From assembly GCA_013203465.1 (NCBI GenBank), contig JABMNR010000081.1, positions 1 through 64,000 of the forward strand: a stretch of 64,000 bases of DNA, in the 5' to 3' direction. Made by a program: the position numbers and the translations under genes. The stretch comes from Alphaproteobacteria bacterium. GTDB taxonomy: Bacteria > Pseudomonadota > Alphaproteobacteria > Thalassobaculales > Thalassobaculaceae. How positions within the stretch are numbered: the stretch's first letter is position 1; every line of letters starts with the position of its first letter. The notes beneath the pieces are model-generated. The model was not told where the DNA came from. It was given only the letters and a program-made list of their open reading frames with translations, and ran no database searches. This document shows positions 60,530-64,000 of the stretch, one piece after another.

Positions 60530-61438
60530 ATGCCGTTATGGGTTCTGCTGTCGGTGATGGCGGCGGCGGCGCAGACCGCGCGCACCGCCGGGCAAAAGCA
60601 CTTGGCCGGCAGCATGTCGTCGTGGTCGGCGACCTGGGTGCGGTTCCTGTTCGGTCTGCCGTTCGTTGTTGGCTATCTGCTGGTCGCCAGCGAAAGCCGG
60701 GTCGAGGCGATGCCGGCGGTGCACGCGACCTTCCTGATGTGGTGCGCCGGCACGGCGGCGGCGCAGATCGCGGCGACGGTGCTGTTGGTGCATCTGTTCT
60801 CGCTGCGCAATTTCGCGGTCGGGACGTCCTACGCCCGGACCGAGGCGTTTCTGACCGCCGTGGTCGGGTTTCTGTTCTTCGCCGAGGCGATCGACGCCGC
60901 CGGCTGGATCGCCATCATCATCAGCGTCGCCGGTGTGGTGTTGATCAGTCTGGCGCGCCAGGGGGTGTCCGGCTGGGCGCTGATCCGCTCCGGGTTGAAC
61001 CGGCCGGCCGGAGTCGGCGTGTTGTCGGGGTTGGGTTTCGCGCTGGCGTCGCTGTTCCTGCGCCGGGCCAGCTTGTCGCTGGGCGATGTGGATTTCCTGA
61101 CCACCGCGTCGATGACCCTGGTCACTGTCGTGACCATGCAGACCGCGGTGCTCGGCGCTTACATCCTGGCGACCCGGTTCGGCGAGCTGAAGGCGATCCT
61201 GTCGGCGTGGAAGGCGTGCGTCTTCGTCGGCCTGACCAGCGCCATCGGCTCGGCCGGCTGGTTCACCGCCATGACGATCGAGCGGGCGGCCTATGTGAAG
61301 GCCCTGGGTCAGATCGAGTTCGTGTTCGCCATCGCGGTGTCCACGCTGATCTTCCGCGAGAGGTCAACCGCGCGCGAGTTGGTCGGTATGTGTCTGGTGG
61401 CCGTTGGCATCGTGGTGCTGTTGCTGTTCGCGGAGTGA
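60530..61438 (+). CDS. EamA/DMT-superfamily transporter, 302 aa
   Basis: Ten hydrophobic segments as two EamA repeats. The first helix follows directly on the start (MPLWVLLSVMAAAAQTAR), and the C-terminus ends with a VAVGIVVLLLFAE helix. GGGAGGAG precedes the ATG. It lies 95 bases after the catabolic operon on the same strand, beyond the hairpin, and may export a metabolite. Substrate unknown. Confidence 0.88.
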   Translation: MPLWVLLSVMAAAAQTARTAGQKHLAGSMSSWSATWVRFLFGLPFVVGYLLVASESRVEAMPAVHATFLMWCAGTAAAQIAATVLLVHLFSLRNFAVGTSYARTEAFLTAVVGFLFFAEAIDAAGWIAIIISVAGVVLISLARQGVSGWALIRSGLNRPAGVGVLSGLGFALASLFLRRASLSLGDVDFLTTASMTLVTVVTMQTAVLGAYILATRFGELKAILSAWKACVFVGLTSAIGSAGWFTAMTIERAAYVKALGQIEFVFAIAVSTLIFRERSTARELVGMCLVAVGIVVLLLFAE

Positions 61439-61471
61439 CGCGGGCCGCTCGCTGGGGTTAAACTGCCGATT

Positions 61472-61801
61472 ATGAACAATACTGAAACACCACCCGGAGC
61501 CAGCCCACCGCCGACGTTTTGGCAACGACCCGTTGTGCGCGGAGTGGGTAATGGCGTGGTCTTCTCCGGCTTGCTGATGTGGATGCAGGTCGAGGGTTTC
61601 TTTCAGCCGCCAAGGCCCTTGACCGATGATTCCATCGCCCAGCATCTGATGGCCGGCGTCGTGTTCGGGTTTGCCATGTATATCTTGGGAATTTGGAAAC
61701 AGCGGCGGCTGCTGACGGCCGAGAGCGCGGCGCGCGAGGCGGTACGCAAACGGTTGGCCGAACAAGCGGACTCCTCGTCGGACGACGATCGGCCCGCATG
61801 A
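61472..61801 (+). CDS. Hypothetical two-TM protein, 109 aa
   Basis: Pro-rich N-terminus (TPPGASPPP), two hydrophobic segments (about residues 25-42 and 58-75, HLMAGVVFGFAMYILGIW) and a charged helical C-terminus (REAVRKRLAEQAD) with an acidic SSSDDDRP end. No family recognised. The stop overlaps the metallophosphoesterase start (ATGA), so the two are translationally coupled and perhaps act together at the membrane. Confidence 0.65.
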   Translation: MNNTETPPGASPPPTFWQRPVVRGVGNGVVFSGLLMWMQVEGFFQPPRPLTDDSIAQHLMAGVVFGFAMYILGIWKQRRLLTAESAAREAVRKRLAEQADSSSDDDRPA

Positions 61802-63198
61802 ACGTGACGGAGGCCGCCCCTATCCCGTCGCTGTCGCCGGCGGGGGGCGGCCATCGCTTCGTGGTCTACGGCGACGCCTGTTCCGGGGTGCCCGGCGCCC
61901 TGCACGAGAAGACCTTCGTGGCGGTCAACGCGGTCATCCGGCGGCTCGATCCGGCTCCGGAGTTCATCATTTTTCCCGGCGACGAGATCATCGGCTTAAC
62001 CCGCGACGAGGCGGCGTTACGCGCGCAGTGGCGGCATTGGTTCGAGGTCGAGATGGGCTGGCTCGACCGGAACCGCGTGCCGCTCTACCACAGCACGGCC
62101 AACCATACGGCCTACGACCCGATGAGCGAGCGGGTGTTCGCCGAGGTGATGGCGCATCTGCCGCGGAACGGCCCGCCGGAGCAGCGGGGCTTGTCCTATT
62201 TCGTGCGGCGCGGCGATCTGCTGATGGTGTTCGTGCACACCCTGTGGTCCGGTCTCGGTGGCGAGGGGCATGTCGAGACCGAGTGGCTGGACGCAACCCT
62301 CGCCGCGCACGACGATGCCCGGTTCAAGCTGGTGATCGGCCATCATCCGGTGTTCCCGGTCAACGGCTTCGAAGGGCCGTTCCAGCGCGAGATCGGCCCG
62401 CCCCATGCCGAGGCGTTCTGGCGTGTGCTCGTCGATCGCGGGGTGTTCGCCTATGTCTGCAGCCACATCCTCGCCTTCGATGTGCAGGTGCATGACGGCG
62501 TGCTGCAACTGACCACCGCCGGGGCCGGCACCGCGCACCGCATGCCGGAGGGCGTCGAGTATCTCCATGCCGTCCAGGCCATTCTGGATAAGAACGGGCT
62601 GCGCTATCAAGTGCTCGACGACGCGGGGCGCCGACGCGAGGAGCTTCGCTGGCCGCCGGTATTGCCGCCAAGCGACAGGTGGGCTCGAATGCTGGGCAGG
62701 TCTGGGGAGGGGCCGGGGAACGGCACGCGATTGGCGTCCGGCCCGCTGGCCGCCGCGATGCGCGTCTGGCGGATCAGCGGCACCGCCACGATGAATGCCG
62801 GGCCGGCTCAGACGCTGATCGAGGGATCGGACATTGGCCCGGCGGCGGCGGCTCTATGGATCGGCCTGGCGGGGCCGGATCAGCGTTTGCTGGTGGTGCT
62901 CGGCGCGGCGCCGGGGCGTAGCCCGAACAGCTGGCTCGGCCCGCCGGTCGCGCCCGGCGAGCGGTTCGACATTCAGCTCGCCCTGCACGGCGGCATGGGT
63001 CCGGGCGGGATGTTGTGGCGGTGGTCCGACGCCGCGCCGTGGTCGTCGTTGCGCGGTGCCTCGGCGACCGGGGCGGAGACGCTTGGTGCGGTGGATCACT
63101 GGTGCGTCGGCCACGCCGCCGGTGGTGCCGAGGATCGCCCGTTCCTGGGCGATGATCTGAAGGTCTGGACCACGCTCGCCGAACAGGGTGAACTATAG
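61798..63198 (+). CDS. Metallophosphoesterase with extra C-terminal domain, 466 aa
   Basis: Calcineurin-like phosphoesterase: the metal-site blocks appear in order as FVVYGDACSG, FIIFPGDEIIG, STANHTAYD, LVIGHHPVFP and YVCSHILAFDVQ, although the usual D-x-H, GDxx(D) and GNHE forms are modified (GDAC, GDEI, ANHT). A second region after about residue 310 (ending GDDLKVWTTLAEQGEL) looks like a beta-rich substrate or binding domain. No signal peptide. ATGA-coupled to the small membrane protein gene. Substrate unknown; the altered metal motifs make phosphodiesterase activity uncertain. Confidence 0.78.
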   Translation: MNVTEAAPIPSLSPAGGGHRFVVYGDACSGVPGALHEKTFVAVNAVIRRLDPAPEFIIFPGDEIIGLTRDEAALRAQWRHWFEVEMGWLDRNRVPLYHSTANHTAYDPMSERVFAEVMAHLPRNGPPEQRGLSYFVRRGDLLMVFVHTLWSGLGGEGHVETEWLDATLAAHDDARFKLVIGHHPVFPVNGFEGPFQREIGPPHAEAFWRVLVDRGVFAYVCSHILAFDVQVHDGVLQLTTAGAGTAHRMPEGVEYLHAVQAILDKNGLRYQVLDDAGRRREELRWPPVLPPSDRWARMLGRSGEGPGNGTRLASGPLAAAMRVWRISGTATMNAGPAQTLIEGSDIGPAAAALWIGLAGPDQRLLVVLGAAPGRSPNSWLGPPVAPGERFDIQLALHGGMGPGGMLWRWSDAAPWSSLRGASATGAETLGAVDHWCVGHAAGGAEDRPFLGDDLKVWTTLAEQGEL

Positions 63199-63240
63199 GT
63201 GACAGCGGCCGACAAGGGCCGACGATGGGAGGATAGGGCG

Positions 63241-64000
63241 ATGATCGCTGAGCGTGACGTCGAATTCTACCGGGAGCACGGCTATCTGGTGGTCGAGAAC
63301 GTGTTCACCGCCGATGAGGTGGCGGCCATGCGGGCGGCGCTCACCGAGCTGGTGGCCGGCGCCGCCGGAGTGATCGCGAACGACAAGGTCTACGACCTGG
63401 AACCCTCGCATACCCCCGAGGCGCCCCGGGTGCGGCGGATCAAAAACCCGGTCAAGGCGCATTCGGTGTTCGGCGCGATGGCGCGGCGCCCGGCGCTGAT
63501 CTCGGTGCTGTCCAAGCTGGTGTCGCCCTCGCTGCGGCTGCACGGCGACAAGATCAACATCAAGGCGGCGCACTACGGCTCGCCGGTCGAGTGGCATCAG
63601 GATTGGGCGTTCTATCCGCACACCAACGACGACGTGCTGGCGGTCGGCGTGCTGTTGGACGACGCGACCCCGGAGAACGGCCCGCTGATGGTCATCCCCG
63701 GCAGCCACAAGGGGCCAACCTGGAGCCATCACGTCGACGGCCGGTTCGCCGGCGCCATGGACCCGGCGGCGTGCAATGTCGATTTCGACAGTGCCGTGTC
63801 CCTGCTCGGCAAGGCCGGCGGCTGTACCTTCCACCATGTGCGGGCGATCCACGGCTCGGCCCAGAACACCTCGGGCAAGGACCGGCCGCTGTTGCTGTAT
63901 CAGATCGCCGCCGCCGATGCCTGGGACCTCCGGGGCATGCCGGCCGACTGGGATGAGCACAACAGCCGGCTGATCGCCGGAGAGCCGACGCTGGAGCCGC
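63241..64000 (+). CDS. Phytanoyl-CoA dioxygenase (PhyH) family enzyme, partial
   Basis: Fe(II)/2-oxoglutarate oxygenase; 253 codons are in the window and the 3' end is cut off. The 2-His-1-carboxylate iron site is H119 and D121 (VEWHQDWAFYPH) with H204 (VRAIHGSAQN), and R215 (KDRPLLLYQ) would bind 2-oxoglutarate. N-terminal YREHGYLVVENVFTADEV is typical. GGGAGGATAGG precedes the ATG. It hydroxylates an unknown small molecule or CoA ester, 42 bases after the metallophosphoesterase gene. Confidence 0.88.
   Translation, partial: MIAERDVEFYREHGYLVVENVFTADEVAAMRAALTELVAGAAGVIANDKVYDLEPSHTPEAPRVRRIKNPVKAHSVFGAMARRPALISVLSKLVSPSLRLHGDKINIKAAHYGSPVEWHQDWAFYPHTNDDVLAVGVLLDDATPENGPLMVIPGSHKGPTWSHHVDGRFAGAMDPAACNVDFDSAVSLLGKAGGCTFHHVRAIHGSAQNTSGKDRPLLLYQIAAADAWDLRGMPADWDEHNSRLIAGEPTLEP

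Overview
The window reads as an ordinary chromosome segment of a GC-rich alphaproteobacterium. A Rhodospirillales-like heterotroph is my best guess, from the gene types and codon bias, not from any rRNA or marker gene. I found no rRNA, tRNA, CRISPR array, insertion sequence, integrase or replication origin. Coding density is high, genes sit in short runs of 1-6 with many ATGA or TAATG overlaps, and the only DNA-binding regulator I see is an AbrB-type antitoxin.

Layout. 0.2-6.2 kb: a TPR protein, a luciferase-like monooxygenase plus MFS exporter, two small membrane-protein genes (one frameshifted) and an alpha/beta hydrolase. 6.2-11.4 kb: a DUF2867 gene, a decayed partial copy of znuA, a 27-codon membrane ORF, a ferric-reductase-like flavocytochrome, then the divergent zinc importer znuA / znuCB around a perfect 17-bp palindrome that looks like a Zur box. 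11.4-19.5 kb: a PhoX-family phosphatase, an operon of isopropylmalate-dehydrogenase-like, crotonase and aldo/keto reductase genes, a secreted nuclease, and small or DUF proteins. 19.4-28.9 kb: an MFS transporter, a DAO-type FAD oxidase, a split ThDP decarboxylase (two coupled genes), an orphan 2-oxoglutarate-dehydrogenase E1 homologue, a BisC-type molybdoenzyme and small proteins. 28.9-31.6 kb: an SDR, a doc / AbrB toxin-antitoxin pair with its own inverted-repeat operator, and a zinc alcohol dehydrogenase. 31.7-46.0 kb: a cupredoxin, an outer-membrane channel, a DMT permease, an operon of cyclase, ADP-forming acyl-CoA synthetase and nitronate monooxygenase, a truncated histidine phosphatase, an MFS transporter, a cupin, a 3-hydroxybutyrate dehydrogenase / patatin pair, a Gfo/Idh oxidoreductase flanked by two copies of a palindromic repeat, and a gamma-glutamyltransferase.

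46.1-51.2 kb: an acyl-CoA dehydrogenase, the wreck of an acyl-CoA synthetase gene, then an AT-rich leader with a 9-bp inverted repeat and an unusual four-gene set: a coiled-coil protein with a Cys/Pro tail, a cysteine-rich HExxH metallopeptidase with a spacing reminiscent of M91/NleD effectors, a possible beta-sandwich partner coupled to it through a duplicated start/stop module, and a small one-TM protein. This is my best candidate for an undescribed system. 51.2-60.5 kb: a TRAP-TAXI importer divergent from a six-gene catabolic operon (BKACE cleavage enzyme, SDR, MDR dehydrogenase, 3-oxoadipyl-CoA-type thiolase, VOC protein, PaaH-type 3-hydroxyacyl-CoA dehydrogenase). Together they look like uptake plus beta-keto-acid / CoA-thioester degradation of an unknown carboxylate. 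60.5-64 kb: a DMT permease, a small membrane protein coupled to a metallophosphoesterase, and the start of a phytanoyl-CoA-dioxygenase-family gene cut by the window end.

All functional names come from motif reading by eye. No database search was possible.
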